DNA from: Siderastrea siderea
Lineage: Eukaryota > Cnidaria > Anthozoa > Scleractinia > Rhizangiidae
DNA length: 64,000 bases
NCBI GenBank assembly: GCA_964030785.1
Contig: OZ034975.1
Location: forward strand, 40,001,569 to 40,065,568
Reading direction: 5' to 3'
A program made the position numbers and the translations under genes. Under the pieces are notes generated by a model, which worked only from the letters and a program-made list of their open reading frames with translations, was not told the origin of the DNA and ran no database searches. Shown piece by piece: positions 1 through 13,533 of this stretch. Numbering within the stretch: position 1 is the first letter of the stretch; every line of letters begins with the position of its first letter.

Positions 1-3000
1 GAACGTCTCAAGAAACAGTTTGCCAACAAGTCTGAATGCCAAAACAACTGTTCGTTAACTGATAACTGATGGCAAAGTTTTGTTGCTATTTTGACTCTCA
101 CCAACTCGTTAATAATTGTAAGTGGCGAGAGAAGAACTTAGAAAATAAAAATGAAATATCAAAAAATGATGGATACCAGGCTTATGCGACGGGTGAACTT
201 AGTGTATACCAAACCACTGGATAGTGTTTTTCGTGCACTCTGATAGCAAATGGTCCACTCAGACGCGGGACATTATCTGCTATTCACCTTCCGGAATTTT
301 TCTGGATTTCGCGCGCGAGTTTTCTCTCATTTCTCAGAAAGAAAGACGGAACGATTTGGTTCTGACTATCTACTGGTTTGGTGTGTACTTCGCGGCTTGG
401 CAAATATCCACCACTATTAAATCACCTCCGCTTCGGTGAATAATTGGTGATATCACATGTGAAAATATCGATGATGTCACGTTTACATTGGCTGATTCAG
501 TAGTTCTACGGGGGTATCTTACTCAGGCTTGGTGTTAAACACGATGAAATTCATAAAATTGGCGCATAAATTTAGATACAAAATTATATCGCGCGTAACT
601 TTTCAAATTGTACAGTCATATCCCAAAATGTAAAATGTGATTTCAACAAGCAGATTTTCGCAACTGCGGAAAATTGTCAAAACGTCATTTTGATTGACCC
701 CTTTGTTGGGTAAAACGCTGTCAAATATATTGTTTTTTGTGAGCGTTAATTTCCGCGACATTATCTAAGTGGGGCGTTAATTTCCGAGAACTTAATTTCA
801 CCCCCAAATTCTGGATACTGTCCGAGCACATATAGCAACTAGAAAACAATAACCCTCCCTCTTTCTGCACACTCTTTTTCAGTCTTTTACGATGTAAAAG
901 TCTTAAAGATATGTCATCTGCAATATTTCCAGTTCATTCTTCCTTTCAGAAATGGTTCTCGACATCCGGTTTTTTACACTGCAGCCAAAAATTCTTAAGC
1001 GACATCAATAATCGCGTTAATTTTCTTCATTTCGAAAATTTGCCCCCTTTCTCGCGTTAATTTCCTTTATTCGAAAGAAATTTTCCCTCCAATTCGCGTT
1101 AATTTAAGTCGCGTTAATTTCAAATACCTTAATTTAAGGAGCTTTAATTTCCTATAACAAGGTAGTCAAAATTATTATCTCATTTTCTTTGCCATTCTGC
1201 AAGCTTTTGCATCTCTTTGTTAACATGTTTTCGAGCTTAGAGAATTTTCTGTTCCAAAATAATGTATACCCACCTAAATTATCTATTCAGGTTTAATTAG
1301 GACGCTAAACGATGGCAGAAACGCAATCATTTACCATCTGGCTATAAAATGATCTTCGTTGGTGCATGTAAGGTTCAGGTTGGAAGTCACCTCAAACGAA
1401 CCCCTAATTACTGGCTAGAGTTAAACACGCGGGTCCTTGAGCCCATGAGAACACTTCCTATTTTATGGTATCTCCATTAAGGCCCTTTGAACTCACCAGT
1501 GAATGCACGCTATTTTTTTTAATCAAAGTATAAAAAGAACATGTACTTACACACCGTCAATATTATGCTTGCAGTGTTCATGAACATCTTTTGTCTTGCT
1601 TGCACGTTCTCAGCGAACCTCACAGGCAGAACAAAATGCCAAATACACAATTTCACTTAACATGTACGTCAGTGAACGTATCTTTCTTCAGTTACTAGTT
1701 CCTTTTTATTTGTCAATCAGCGTTCAGCTCATTTACAAATTGTCAAGATCATAATATCATGTAGGTACACCTGCAAATTCACGCGGAAAGAGAGGTCGCA
1801 TTAATTTTCAGACAAGAACTGAGAGGTGTAAATTGGACTTTTGCCATAGTAGTTTTGAATTTCATGTTTCAAGGTCCCTGGGGATTGTTTTGCCGTCAAC
1901 TGAACATGTAATAGGATAAAAATGAGTTATCTAAATATGCATCAGCCTTTGTTATAACCAAGTTGTATAATTGCGACTTTTTTTATTTACATTTACTTTT
2001 AATTATTTTAAGAAACAACACAACACTTTTTAAATTTGAAACAAGACATGTTTCGGAATCCCTGATGCCATCCTCATTTGAATGAAAATGCTGAAACAGG
2101 GCTTTATATATGTCACAGTAATTTGAATTGTTAATGAAAATATAAGCAAGAACAACAACGAAAAAAGCGTGATTACGTGAAAATTTTCATCGTTTTATGA
2201 CCGTTGAAGCTGAGGTTGGCCAAAATTAAGGCTGAAATTTAGCTGGAACTACAAATGAAGACTTAATTTTGCTTTCGTTTTCCACAAGAGCTCAAACACA
2301 GGTTGAAATAACAAAAATTGTAGGTAACAGTTCGGTCTGGGCAATTGCACTACCTATACTATGTTGAAATTTCCAACAATTTGACACATTTGTTTTGCGT
2401 GCTACAGCCTTTTGGCACTGTGAAAACAAAACAAAAAATGGCGTCTCTTCTGCTTAACCGGTTTGAAATGGGGCAATAGCAAATGATTAAAAAATGGTAA
2501 GCAAGCAAATTCAAGGGGAACTGTGGGAGTCGAGATAGCCTGGAGGGGTTCAAATAGCAGGTGCACTGTGTGTTTAGTGTCGTTTCCATTGTATTTCCAT
2601 TCATTTGTATTTAAATAACTGTACATATTTCAAAAAAGCTATACAGATTAACTTAAAGGCCTAATGGCCTAAAAAAGGAAAAAGAAGAAACACTATTCTT
2701 ATTGCAATTGTACATCAGTGAGCAATGCCCCATGAGAGAGGTTCGCGCACGCTTATCTAGTGAGCTTTCCTGTCGCGTGTTAAGCACCTATTCCTTGTTG
2801 GTTGGCAAGGCTACCTGTTTGACCTCCAGCTTTAAAGTCAGCCTTATAGAAACAATTATGCCTCAAACAAGTTTATTTTCATGTTTCTTTGCTTGATACT
2901 TATTGGTTAAAGTACCCTACTCGTGTATTCCAATTTATGCCAACAAACCTCGTGACAAACATGACAAGACTCATTCGAATCTTTCGTCCTCTTGAAAAGG

Positions 3001-3400
3001 AACAAAAAAAAAAACATATTCACGTTTCAGGAACATAGGGTCAGAAAGAAAAGCAAATCCTGCCCAATCATGCGATCCTAGCTTGCAAAGTAGAACTACA
3101 CTTCACTTCATCTTTTACCCCCTCAATTATTATAAAAACGGCCTCAGATGAAATCTTGTGCAAAAGATAGATGCTAAAAAGTGCCCCATGGAATCCTTTT
3201 TAATTTATATTCCTAAGAATAGTAAATATGACAGATTGCTCTTTCTAAACTTTGCCATTATTTTTCTTTGTATCCCCATACTCCACGTAGGTCCGTCAGC
3301 AAAATAACAACTGAATTAACATATACGTGACTGGAGCCTTCTTTTAACTAGTTTACAATTCACAATTCATTTCCGTGTGTATTAACCCTCAATGCATTCC
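1..3400. other. Intergenic DNA, no gene recognised
   Basis: Only short open frames without recognisable domains are present. The one structured part is a cluster of GCGTTAATTT motifs, listed separately. The rest is AT-rich and unremarkable. Confidence 0.5.
743..1120 (+). repeat. Cluster of GCGTTAATTT motifs
   Basis: The 10-mer GCGTTAATTT occurs six times, at about 743, 774, 1014, 1054, 1096 and 1111, all on the same strand and at irregular spacing. Degenerate TTAATTT copies lie between and after them. Irregular spacing argues against a simple tandem satellite. It could be a transposon subterminal region or a protein-binding cluster; no flanking inverted repeats were identified. Confidence 0.6.
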
Positions 3401-3469
3401 CTGATCAATATTATCACATTTGCAGCGTATTCAAACTGAAACTGACTCTTAACCAAAAACTGAAATGTC

Positions 3470-4900
3470 AAGGTGTATTCTAATTGTTAAGGAAACTGAA
3501 TTCGCTTTGTGCATGAAAGGGCATGAAAAAACTGGCAACGACGAATTTGAAGTAGTGCCTTATTTGTGTCTTCTTGTGTTTCGAAAACCTTATAAATGGC
3601 ATGGAGTGGAATTTTTTCACGTGACTTTAATTTTATTCTCGATAACAAAAAAGGTTTTAAGAGGTAGTCCCGCGTAAATAGATAGTGATGGCCCTGTGAC
3701 TATACACAAGGGATAAAAATAAAATCTTATTCATGATTCTAAAATTATGATCATGAACCCTTTTTTAATCTGCTCTTTATTTCAACCTTTAAGTCGAAAA
3801 CGAAAAATTATTCTGACTTCAGGCATCGAAAAACAATTGTTGTCATGACACCCATACTAAATAAGGAAAATCGCCTTTTATGGGAAAAATAAATGGTTAG
3901 CCTTAAAAGGAGAATTACGATACACTACCTAGAAAGCCATCAAACACTACCTTTTTTTAAATTCTTACCTAATACGTAATGGCTTGTATATGAAAAAGCC
4001 ACTACTGAGAATATTAATTTTTTCATTCTTTCAGTTTCACCAAAAGTTTCCCAAAGACAGCTCTAAAGCAGCAACATGGGTTTCAATTTTGCCACATATA
4101 TCCTAACAAAGGGGAAATGTAGTAGGCGTAAAATATAAAGATGATACCGTCTAACAAGATTACGAAAGAAAATGGGTAAATATATAGGCTGAAGTTCTGC
4201 TTTCGTCAAAAACAGGAAACTCAGAGAACACGCAGCCTGACAACTGTCGCGTAGGCTAAATAAAACGTTACAAGTGCGTTTACAGGGATGGAGATGTTAA
4301 TTTCAAACATTGTATTGCGAGAAATACCTAAATATGTGAATGACGCATCCTCACCGAATTTCTGTTTTTTCCCTTACACCTTCAATAAAGACAGAATTAA
4401 TTCGTTTTCGTTTGTTGGATTGAAAATCGGTTACTTTAATTAAGAAGAAGAAGAAGCTGATGGTGCTGATGCTGATACTGATCAGTGGAGGAAAAAAACA
4501 AGAAGAGACTCGGCAGAACAGCTTGTTAGCTCTCGTGTTTATTGACTTAAATCTATGTACTCGTCTACAGAACTGCTATGATAACTGAACGATGGTTGTC
4601 TTTCAAATTTGTCGGTAATTATAAATGTACACTGAGAATAGAAAACACAGATAGCAGATATTCACTTTCAAACACAAATCTTATTGGATAAATAAAAAAT
4701 ACAATTCTGGCAAGCCTGCAGCTAGCTCGACAAACCATGTGAAATCCTTCACTAAAAGGTAACGAAAGGGTCGGAGCAGAGAAAACTTGTGTACACAGAC
4801 TTTGAGGAAAGATAAGAAAAAGTTGCCACTACTTCCGCTCGTTTTCCCTGTTTTTGTCTCGTGCGTCACGCCCTCGGGGGGCCTACCACACAAGTTATTA
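3470..4900. repeat. Segmental duplication copy A, with related empty site near 4,440-4,500
   Basis: This stretch is collinear with 19,550-20,390 and then with 44,540-44,880. Shared landmarks include the CATGAAAGGG block (3,515 and 19,566), TGGCCCTGTGACTA plus AAGGGATAAAAATAA, ATATAAAGATGATACC, AAATCGGTTACTTT, and then GGCAGAACAGCTTGTTA and AACTGCTATGATAACTGA. In copy A the two halves are adjacent, separated only by a short GAAGAAG...CTGATGG stretch. In the other copy 24 kb of tandem mobile element lie between them. No coding capacity was recognised. Confidence 0.75.
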
Positions 4901-7900
4901 TTCAAAATATTAAAAGCTTAAACATTACAGGGAATCAAATGATGGCGATAATATGCATATTAGAGTAAAACTCACAGATGATATTGATACACAAAAGTTC
5001 ATATTTCGGTGCGTAAAAGTTGACCCTTGGACGTACAAGGAAACTCACACCCCACTGTGGAACAAGGGGGTGAGGGGGGGGGGGGGGCTGGAGTGAAGGA
5101 ATTTTACCTTGGGTTTTACTGGAATATTTCGAAAATAGTTTATTTACGTAGAAAACGGGTGATCTACAAAATGAAGCATATGGCTGCTGGGGGCCTGTGA
5201 CGTTATCCAATGTGGCCACCATCTTGGATTTGACCTGAAATTATAAATTATCACAAAACGGCGGGAATTGATGCAAGACATGTTGAATATGACATAATTT
5301 AACATTTTGCTGCTTTTTTTCAACGTTTTATGATTTAACTGCTTAAGTTGAAACACCTTCACTGCTATGATCTTCATATAGTTCTTCTGTTTTATGATTT
5401 TGTCACCTAAAAAAGGATAAAACCCGCATTCTTGACAACCTGATACCATAGTTAATAAAAGAATCTGGTTATGAACCTCAGCAAAGTCCTTTGTTTTATG
5501 TTTTTGTTACCGTTTTTAGCCTTGACGGTGCACAAGCAACAATAGGTTTTGAATTTTGCATGAGCAACGAACCAATAAAAATGTCACTGTTAAGTTATTC
5601 TGCAATAGTTTGAGATCGTAAAACAAAAGATTGTGCACTTTCGTAGAACTTTCAACATAAATTGCAGCACCTTTGTTATTGCCTTTGAAACTTGTAAGGT
5701 TTCATAACCAGTCCCTCGAGTAACTATGCTGATACTTATGACGTCCTACCTCGCAGCCAGAGCAACTGATTCTATCCAGAATTGTGCAAAGATGTGTCAT
5801 GGGATATGCGCACAGCTACTGAAAACGGCAGGTGCAGTTGATGACTCGTCTTAGAGAAATTAAAAAACAAGGTGAGGGGTGGCATCCAGCCCCCCACCCC
5901 CCCCCCCAACCCACCCTGTACGTCTAAGGGTAAAGTTTGGTCAAGGAAATACGCATCCCCGAACTTCACTTTCAAAGGAAAAAAAAGGAAGAAAGAAAAG
6001 CAAAGACTAAAAAAATGGATTTTCTTTTACTTTTCCTAACTTCTGCAGAGGCATCTATATATATTGCTTTGTTTACATGCAGTTCTAACTCACTATGCCG
6101 TGACCTAAAGTGATTGAAAAAACTTGAATCTACATATTAACACAAGGTTCGCTTTCGGGCTTTACTTTGTTTCGATGTATTAAAACATTCAAAATCTTAA
6201 AACCTAGCCTGTTATATCTTCTACATGTCGATAGACAATTTCCTTTCATTAGATAACCCATTTTGTTCTGGGTTCTAGTCGTGTCTCTTCCACATCAGTT
6301 TTCATGGGATTAGAATCGGATGCACGTTTTAATTCAAGTTATGGTTGGTTCATAATCACTTTATTTCCCAGACGTAACTACTCTCGTTTTAGCCTTACGA
6401 CAGCCGATAGAAAACCGACTTGCAAGCCTGCGTGACAACAGCCTATAAAAAACCGACCTAGGAGCCTGCGTGACAACTAACCTGCGTGAATGGCGTCTGA
6501 TGAAAAAGTGGGGCGTAGGGCCTTACTAGCCTCTCAAGCAGACATTCTTTAGGGGCGGAACGAGTGACGAAGTCCAAAACCTATCTGCGAGGAAGGCTAG
6601 GCTCTTACGAGCGAAAAGTAGAGGGATTGGGAGGCTTATTTGGATGACATGGATCCTTAAAAGATGAATGACTGAAACCAGATCTGATATTTGCTGATCT
6701 TTGATCTGTTCTTTTGCGGCGAGAAACAAACGTCAAATCAAGCTAAAGTCCTATAATTAGGTATGTGAGTATAAGCGTATGGGAAATGTAAAGATAACAT
6801 TTTTCAACCTTTTAGTTAAGTCATTCCCGAGAATTTCTAGACGAGCGAGAAATACGGCCCGGGATACGAAGGTGTCTTCAAAGTAGTGTGCAGTCCTTGT
6901 TGATTGCCGAGCACACGAACAACCATTGCACAAGCCTTAATTGAACGCATAGGGAAAACGAAGTCCACTTAAAAAGCTAACAAGAGAAAATTGTTTTTAA
7001 CTATTAGGTGATATCGATGAAAATTCCAGCAAGCAGCAACAAATCTTCTTTCGATGTATAACCTGAGACTGAGCTTTGTTGTTAGTTATTTTTCTGCCAC
7101 ACACCTGCTGGCGTACCCCATATTTTTTCCTGGCGTAAGCCTCGCGCGCTGCCGACATTTTCCATTACCTTTGTTCAGACGCCAGTCAAGCAGGTAACTG
7201 CACATCCAATCAACCAATCAATCTACATGATAGTCTCCCTGTATTCATCCCAACCACTGTTTGCGTTTGCACCTGGGGCTTGTACCCCACTGACATCTAT
7301 CTTTATAAAATGTGTGATTTCAGCGTAATCAGTCTTGACCTTATGGAGTGGGTTTTTTGATTGGCGGCAGTGGATTCTGAGAGGTAGTTACTGTAGGCAT
7401 CTCTTGCCTGCCGAAATTTTCCAAGTCAGCATACAGCACTTCACCTGGCCTTCGTTTCTAAGATCGTAATACGTAAAACAAAGTTCGTTTTATTTCCTCA
7501 TTCCATATTTGTACAGATACCCCCAATTCCGATAAGTGTATGTAATTGAACGAGGCCGAGTAGAATTAAGGGTAAATTTTCACGCGCATTTTCAAAGTTT
7601 TCACAAAATTGCTCTAGTCGCACAGCGACGAATACAATTTGTAAAAACTTTGAAAGTACAAGTGAAAATTTCTCTTTAATTCTACGAGGACTCAATGCGA
7701 TTACTTGTTTATAACACAGAGGGCAAAATTTTCCCAAAACTTTTCATGTATGTCGAAGTGCAATTAGCGGGCGCCAAGAATAGAAGTACTCGCTCGTAAA
7801 CATTTCACCACACTAGCAGTTTAACTGCTGGCTCAGCGTACAGAACAAAAAAAGATATGTTCATCTTAAGAGTTAAGTACAATTCTAGTTCGTTGACAAA

Positions 7901-9740
7901 ACACACTTAAACTCAAACTAAGTAAATTTTATTTACCTGAGTTGCGAAGCTTTCTCTCGCTCACTGAACTGGTTTTCAGTAGTTACAAAAAAATAACCAT
8001 TTGTTGTTTCCCGTAAAACATTCAGGTTTACCTTTTGGAATTTCTCTTTGAGCTCTCACTCGATTTCCACACCAATTTTGCCAACCAACCCGTCTAAAAG
8101 TCAAAGTCTGAAGCTTTTTGTGTTGAACAATTCAAAATCCACTTCTCGTTTCTAGACGCTTACAAAATGCAAATTGCGCGCTCTCGCGCTCAGCCAATCA
8201 AATGCGAGTAATTTTGGCGCTTGGCCAATCAGGAGTCAGTAATTTTGTCCTCGTTAGAAAGAAAATTAAGAAAAAATGTCCTCTGTCTCAACCCTTTGCC
8301 CTCTATGTTATAAGCCCCCCAAAAATAAGCCCTCATAAATATAAGCGCCCCCCCCCTCAAATCTCATCCGCAAAAGCCCCCCTCCCCAATATAAGCCCAT
8401 GGGCATGTTTTAAGTTTACATCCCAAAAACCATTACGGCATAATATGCTTTGATTATAAGTCCACACACAAACAACCGTATTATTCTACCATTTTTAAGC
8501 GCAAAACTCCACCCAATGATCCAAAGCTCACCAAAAAAGATTTTTGGCCTTTTGGGCAAATGTATCGGCGAGGGCTTGTTATTGTTAATAGAGCTTTATA
8601 TCGTTGCTATTTCTAGATGGCCCATTGACTTTTCGTTAAAGTTGTTACGAGACGATTGTTCAGCATCCTTTGTATAGGGAGGCCCGTTTTAGGAGTCGAA
8701 GTTTTTTTCTGTAAAGCTGTTTAATATGGCCTGTGATAAAAAATAAAGACACACATTAAATATAGTCCAAAGATTACATTGCTGTTGGTACTGTTAATAT
8801 TTGCGTAAACAGGCGTGTTCCACCTGTACCTTTTTGCCGTTTTGAGATTTTTCAACGACGGTATAATGGGGAATGTTTTGGTACCCAGCTCCTCCCCGAA
8901 GATGTTCATCTTGCCTGGACGTAAAATTTCTGCATTAGAGTGACGTTTTATTGCAAAGGGTCGGTAACGGTAAAGTTGGTCCAGAAGCATGAATCACCTT
9001 GGAGTATCACTACTCCCCCTGGACGAGTTGCTAGTTTTTCTGCAAGGCTAACACCAGGATTAAATTAGGTTAGATTCACTGGCAAGTTCTGCCAAAAGGT
9101 CAGCCTCTATGACGTACATGGAAGCGAGCATGAGGCTAATTAAGGGGCAACACGAAAAATTATGACGGAAATCCTTGGAACACGTCACCCGGCTTATAAT
9201 TGCTCGATCCCCACTTTTGGCATACTTATAATGATAACGTGATTCACAGGAAGCTCCAAGATCATCCACTATCTCAGCTTATTTGACCACTGATGATCTT
9301 CATGAATTGGTTGGTTGGATTGGGTTACTGGATGGGGTCCAAAATAATATTTTTTTGATGGCGTCAGCGCATATAGGTGTATTTCGTCCAGAAAGATCAG
9401 GAAACAGCTTACTGCATTAATATCATCATGTTGCAACTTAGAAGTATTACTTACTTTTCTTCTTTACCAACTTCACGTTGAATCAAGCATGGATGACATG
9501 AAAATGTTGAAAAGAAAAAATTGTGAGCAATCATATAAAACACTGTTTTGTAGGAAGGCAACTATATCTAATTTCTCGAGAGCAAGGGAAGGCGAAGTAA
9601 GACTTCTGAGACTTCGTATATCCCACATCTGAGATGAAGGAGACTTGTGAAGAGTGATATGTGCTGTAGTTTTAAGTTGACGTTGCTTCCAAATGTATCT
9701 CTTGTTTTCTTCTGTCTCTGACTAATTAGCGTATGTTGTG
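4900..9740. other. Intergenic DNA with homopolymer runs, no gene recognised
   Basis: No exon with a recognisable domain was found. A G-run near 5,078 and a C-run near 5,890 lie within two inverted copies of a short block containing GACGTACA, which may bound a small degenerate element of about 0.9 kb. Around 8,310-8,400 several ATAAGCCC-type copies form a short degenerate array. A block at 8,820-8,890 (CTTTTTGCCGTTTTGAG, then TTTTCAACGACGGTATAATG) recurs near 45,570-45,610 as a dispersed repeat. Confidence 0.45.
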
Positions 9741-9749
9741 TTCCCTACG

Positions 9750-9994
9750 AGCAGTGGTTGCCGGCGAACGAGAGGACGAGGAACCACTGCAAGCAACCGT
9801 TTAGCGCCGTCCCCAACTCTGGATGAATAAATTTACTCACAACCAGGAAAACCGGTTTCAAACCGGTTTGACGTTTGCGCTTACGCTTAGAAATGAGAAC
9901 CAAGATAAAAGAAAAATCTTTGACCCCGGCGGGATTTGAACCCACGAACCTCCTGATTAGAACACCGTCGCTCTACCAACTGAGCTACGAGGCC
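9750..9994 (-). repeat. tRNA-derived SINE (head plus body)
   Basis: On the minus strand, 9,994 to 9,922 folds as a tRNA-like head of 73 nt. Its acceptor arms GGCCTCG and CGGGGTC pair over all seven positions with two G-U pairs. It has an A-box (TAGCTCAGTTGG) and a B-box (GGTTCAAATCC). The anticodon stem is badly mismatched and the loop would read TCT, so this is not a working tRNA. A non-tRNA body follows on the minus strand (9,921 to about 9,750). Part of that body recurs at about 13,135-13,190 (GGTTGCTTGCAGTGGTTC and following), which supports a dispersed SINE family. Confidence 0.6.
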
Positions 9995-10139
9995 AGGCTG
10001 AGTCACGTTATGATCAAAATATTTCATCACGCTCTTCGTCACACACGCTAAAACAGGGTGATTAGGCAGGTCATGCCTTGATTTATATTATCTTTGCAAA
10101 CACGTAAAAAATACGATAAATAACCAACTTTTAAAATTT

Positions 10140-11402
10140 ACACTACTTCGGCTTGTATCTTACGTGGCCGTAATATATTTTGGACCCCAAGGGCAGAGAG
10201 AACAACGGCGGGGTTAATGCCCCTGGGGCTTTTCTTGTTTTCTGGTGGTCACTTGCCCCAGACCTCCCGTTTTCGCTCGGCCAAACAAATACTCGTCGTG
10301 TCTTTCGCTACACAGGCAAGGGCTTTTATCTTGAGTGACCGTAACATATTTTACACCCCGGGGTGGGGGGGGGGGGAGAACAACGGCGGGGTCTAATGCC
10401 CCTGGGGCTTTTCTTGTTTTTTTTTGGTGGTCACTTGCCCCAGACCTCTGCTCGGTCAAAACAATACTTGCGGTAATCTTCGTTCATTTAGCGTTTATTC
10501 GCCAGAATTTTCATGAAAGTTGGTGTAGAAAATTACTGGCGATATAATGGCATAAAAACCCCTTTAAAGAAAGGAAGAACGAAGGTGCTAGCGAGGTTTG
10601 AAGCTGGCATGAATTCGCCTAACTTGCCCTGGCACGTAAACATTACATCACTAAAACACAGAAGCCGATTCGGGGAAGTCCCTTGCTTTCGCCAAGTTGA
10701 ATAATTCAACAGTGACATGCAAGCAGTTTTTGGCAGTTTTGCTTTGCTTCGCCAAAATCTTTAGGGAAAGTTGTGTAGAAAAGTACGAGAAATTCAGTGG
10801 AGTTGACTTCTCTCGATGAGAGCAAGGACGAAGGTACTAGCGACCTTTGAAGCTGGCATGATTTCGCCTAACTTGCCCTGGCACGTAAACATTACATCAC
10901 TGAAACACAGAAGCCGATTTGGGGAAGTCCCTTGCTTTCGCCAGATCATTCATTGACCTAAAAGTAGACTTGCACGTTTCTTTTTTCGGTAGATAACCGT
11001 TCCCTTGAGATTTTAAGATTATTATTTTTTATCAATAAATCTCGTTTCCGTGCCCTCGTCAGTTCGTCTAAGAAAAAAACGTGACGTAACTGAGTCACGC
11101 TATGGTCAAAACTATTTCGTCACGTTCTTCTTCGCGCGTGTCAGAACAGGTGGATGACCAAGGAATGAGGGATGGGAAAGGTGTTCATACTATTAGGGAT
11201 TCATGTTATCACAAGCAGGAGGGTGCAGAGAAGACGTGGGGGGGGGGGGAGATGGCAGCAAACACGTCAATGGTAAGATAAATTACCAACTTCAAAAATT
11301 TACACCACTTGGGCTTATATCTTGAGTGACCGTACTGTATTTTGCACCGCGAGGGGAGGGGGAAAAACGGCGGGGTCCAATGCCCCTGGGGCTTTTCTTG
11401 TT
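10140..11402. repeat. Local duplicated blocks
   Basis: A block containing AACGGCGGGGT..AATGCCCCTGGGGCTTTTCTTGTTT occurs three times, ending near 10,240, 10,420 and 11,402. A second block (GAAGCTGGCATGA then TTCGCCTAACTTGCCCTGG and ACACAGAAGCCGATT) occurs twice, at about 10,570-10,695 and 10,815-10,945. Open frames across these blocks are by-products of the repeats. Two copies of an AGTCACG..ATG.TCAAAA block lie at about 10,000 and 11,093. Confidence 0.7.
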
Positions 11403-11844
11403 TATAAATGCGAAGACCGGACTCGCTCTGCAATGCCGGAAGGGACGCTAAAGCGAAAGCTTCAAAGCCTTCGATGCCCAAGAACAACACTTCGATTTCT
11501 TTCCATAAATTAATCCCTGGAATTGCAGAAAAGGAGGAGAAATATTACAAGGTTTGCAAACATAAAATTAAAAAAAACAGATCTGCTAGTGATGCAGGCC
11601 GCTCAGCTATCTTCTGTATCTTCTGTAAGTTTTGTTTTCATCAATTAATTCGTGTATTGAATATCCATTGTGGTGATAACAAAGAAAATAAAAGCTATTG
11701 ATAAAAAAGTATTTTTGCGTCTGAAAGGAATGTGAAATGTTCTCGCTTTATCTAGTGCTGATTTTCAAAACCTTCATGGTCGATCCTAGATTCGCTTGTA
11801 AATACAAATTAAAATAATTTTCTGCGAGCGCTCACTGAATACTT

Positions 11845-12828
11845 CCCAGCGTAACCATATCGAACGTTCGGTAATCGAACTCAATCGAACTTCAATCGTT
11901 CGATTGATTTGGATTGGGTTCGGCAATCGAACATAATCGAGCTTACCCAGAGGTTTTGCCAATCGAACACAATCGAACGTTCCAAAATCGAACACTTCTT
12001 TAATCGAACAAAATCGAACTCTAGACCAATAGAGCTTTGTCCTTGGCCTGCCCTTTGTCATTCCAAACCGGTTTATTTAGTTTCAAACAGTGCGTTGCAG
12101 TCAAATACTCTATGTGTAGGCTTCTATTTCAACCACGTGCGTACCCAGCGTACACGGAAAAGATGTCGCAAGTGAAACTTAAAACTGTTCAGCCTAAAAG
12201 TATTTCAAAAGTCCATCCAGTATTGCAATCCGTTTCAATATTCTTCAATTTCTGTCCATCCGTACCTTCTTTTGCATTTGCTTTGTTATTGAAATGCTCC
12301 TTCACTATTTTAAGTGACCAATCTAGTGGCCATTTTGAAATGCTTAAAGTTGTCTTAAATCCGTGACACAGATCCTTCAACTCGTTCGGAACTTCCGCTA
12401 CAACTTTAAGCTACAGAAATCACCGGTCAGTATAATCCCAGGTATATAAAAACAGTTCAGTTTGCTGTGCCGTTTAAGTTTGCTCAGTAAAAATAAAACA
12501 ATAAAGGTTTAAGTTGACTGATTGAAAGGTGTTTATGTTTTTTTTTAAACCTGGCTCACATAGGTATAAGAGGGAAATCTCTCTGTCTTATAATTCGATA
12601 TTTATGTCGTTTTACTACCGAACGAAATCGAACTAATCGCGTCGATTAAGCTCCTTTGGTTCGATTTAGTGCGGAAATCGAACTCGCGAGTTCGGTAATC
12701 GAACTCACCCAAAAGTTCCTGTTCGATTATGCTCGACTGCCGAACCAATCGAAAACCAATCGAATGATTGGAGTCCGATTGAGTTCGATTGATTTTTCGT
12801 TCGGATTCGTTCGATTGGTTACGCCGGG
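11845..12828. mobile_element. ATCGAAC-rich inverted-repeat element (MITE-like)
   Basis: The ends are imperfect inverted repeats: the left end reads CCCAGCGTAACCATATCGAAC and the complement of the right end reads CCCGGCGTAACCAATCGAAC. Both ends carry dense copies of ATCGAAC/GTTCGAT, about ten in 11,865-12,025 and a similar density in 12,610-12,815. The middle, about 12,030-12,600, has no recognisable gene. A clean target duplication could not be fixed. Family unknown; probably a non-autonomous DNA transposon. Confidence 0.6.
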
Positions 12829-13428
12829 TATTTTGTGTAGCGCGCTGAATATTTTGCGGAGGCTCGCTTTAATACGAACACAAACATTCCTTGATTGCTT
12901 GGTCATTAAAAAGCCGCCAAAATGCTAAAATAATCGAAAGCTCTTTTACTGGCACAAAAAATCGAAAATAGCGAAGAAATTTCCGCAGCTTCAGGCTACA
13001 ATTTATATTTTTACCAGTTGAACCGTTAACCTTTTGTCGCGCGTTCGTCCAGGGCGCGTGTTTGCTCTGATTGGCCAAAATCTGACAGCTCAGACTCTGT
13101 CACTCACGCATGCTCGACAGAAATCTAAACGGTTGCTTGCAGTGGTTCATCGTCCTCTAGTTCGCCGGGAGCTACTGCTAGCAGGGTATATGTTGTGAGC
13201 AGGGGAAAATAAAAATCAAACTGGTTTAAAAAATTTGAAACCAAAAAACCAAACCAAACCAAAACGTTAAAGCACAGCATTGACGTTCTGAATAGTCGAA
13301 ATTGTTAATTGTGTCAATAAATGGCATCATCATCATCATCATCATCCTCGCCACTGTCATTGTCATAATCAAAGGTGTAAAATAATCAGAATTTACCTGA
13401 AAAGGACTTTAAATTTGTCATGACTCAC

Positions 13429-13533
13429 TTGTAGTGTGCCTTCGCATCCACCACACCACTGAGGCAACAATAATAATAACTAAAACAAGAGCCCCTCCTA
13501 CTGCAGCACCCATAATGATCCATGAAGAATCGT
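13429..13533 (-). other. Transmembrane exon
   Basis: Thirty-five codons including a run of about 22 small and aliphatic residues (from IIMGAAVGG to VASVV), then WWMRRH as a stop-transfer signal. If the GTGAGT donor is not used, translation stops four codons later, leaving a very short tail. Confidence 0.65.

Noticed and set aside
9922..9994. Functional tRNA-Arg gene
   Set aside because: The acceptor stem pairs, but the anticodon stem has several mismatches and the body continues as a repeat; a SINE head fits better.
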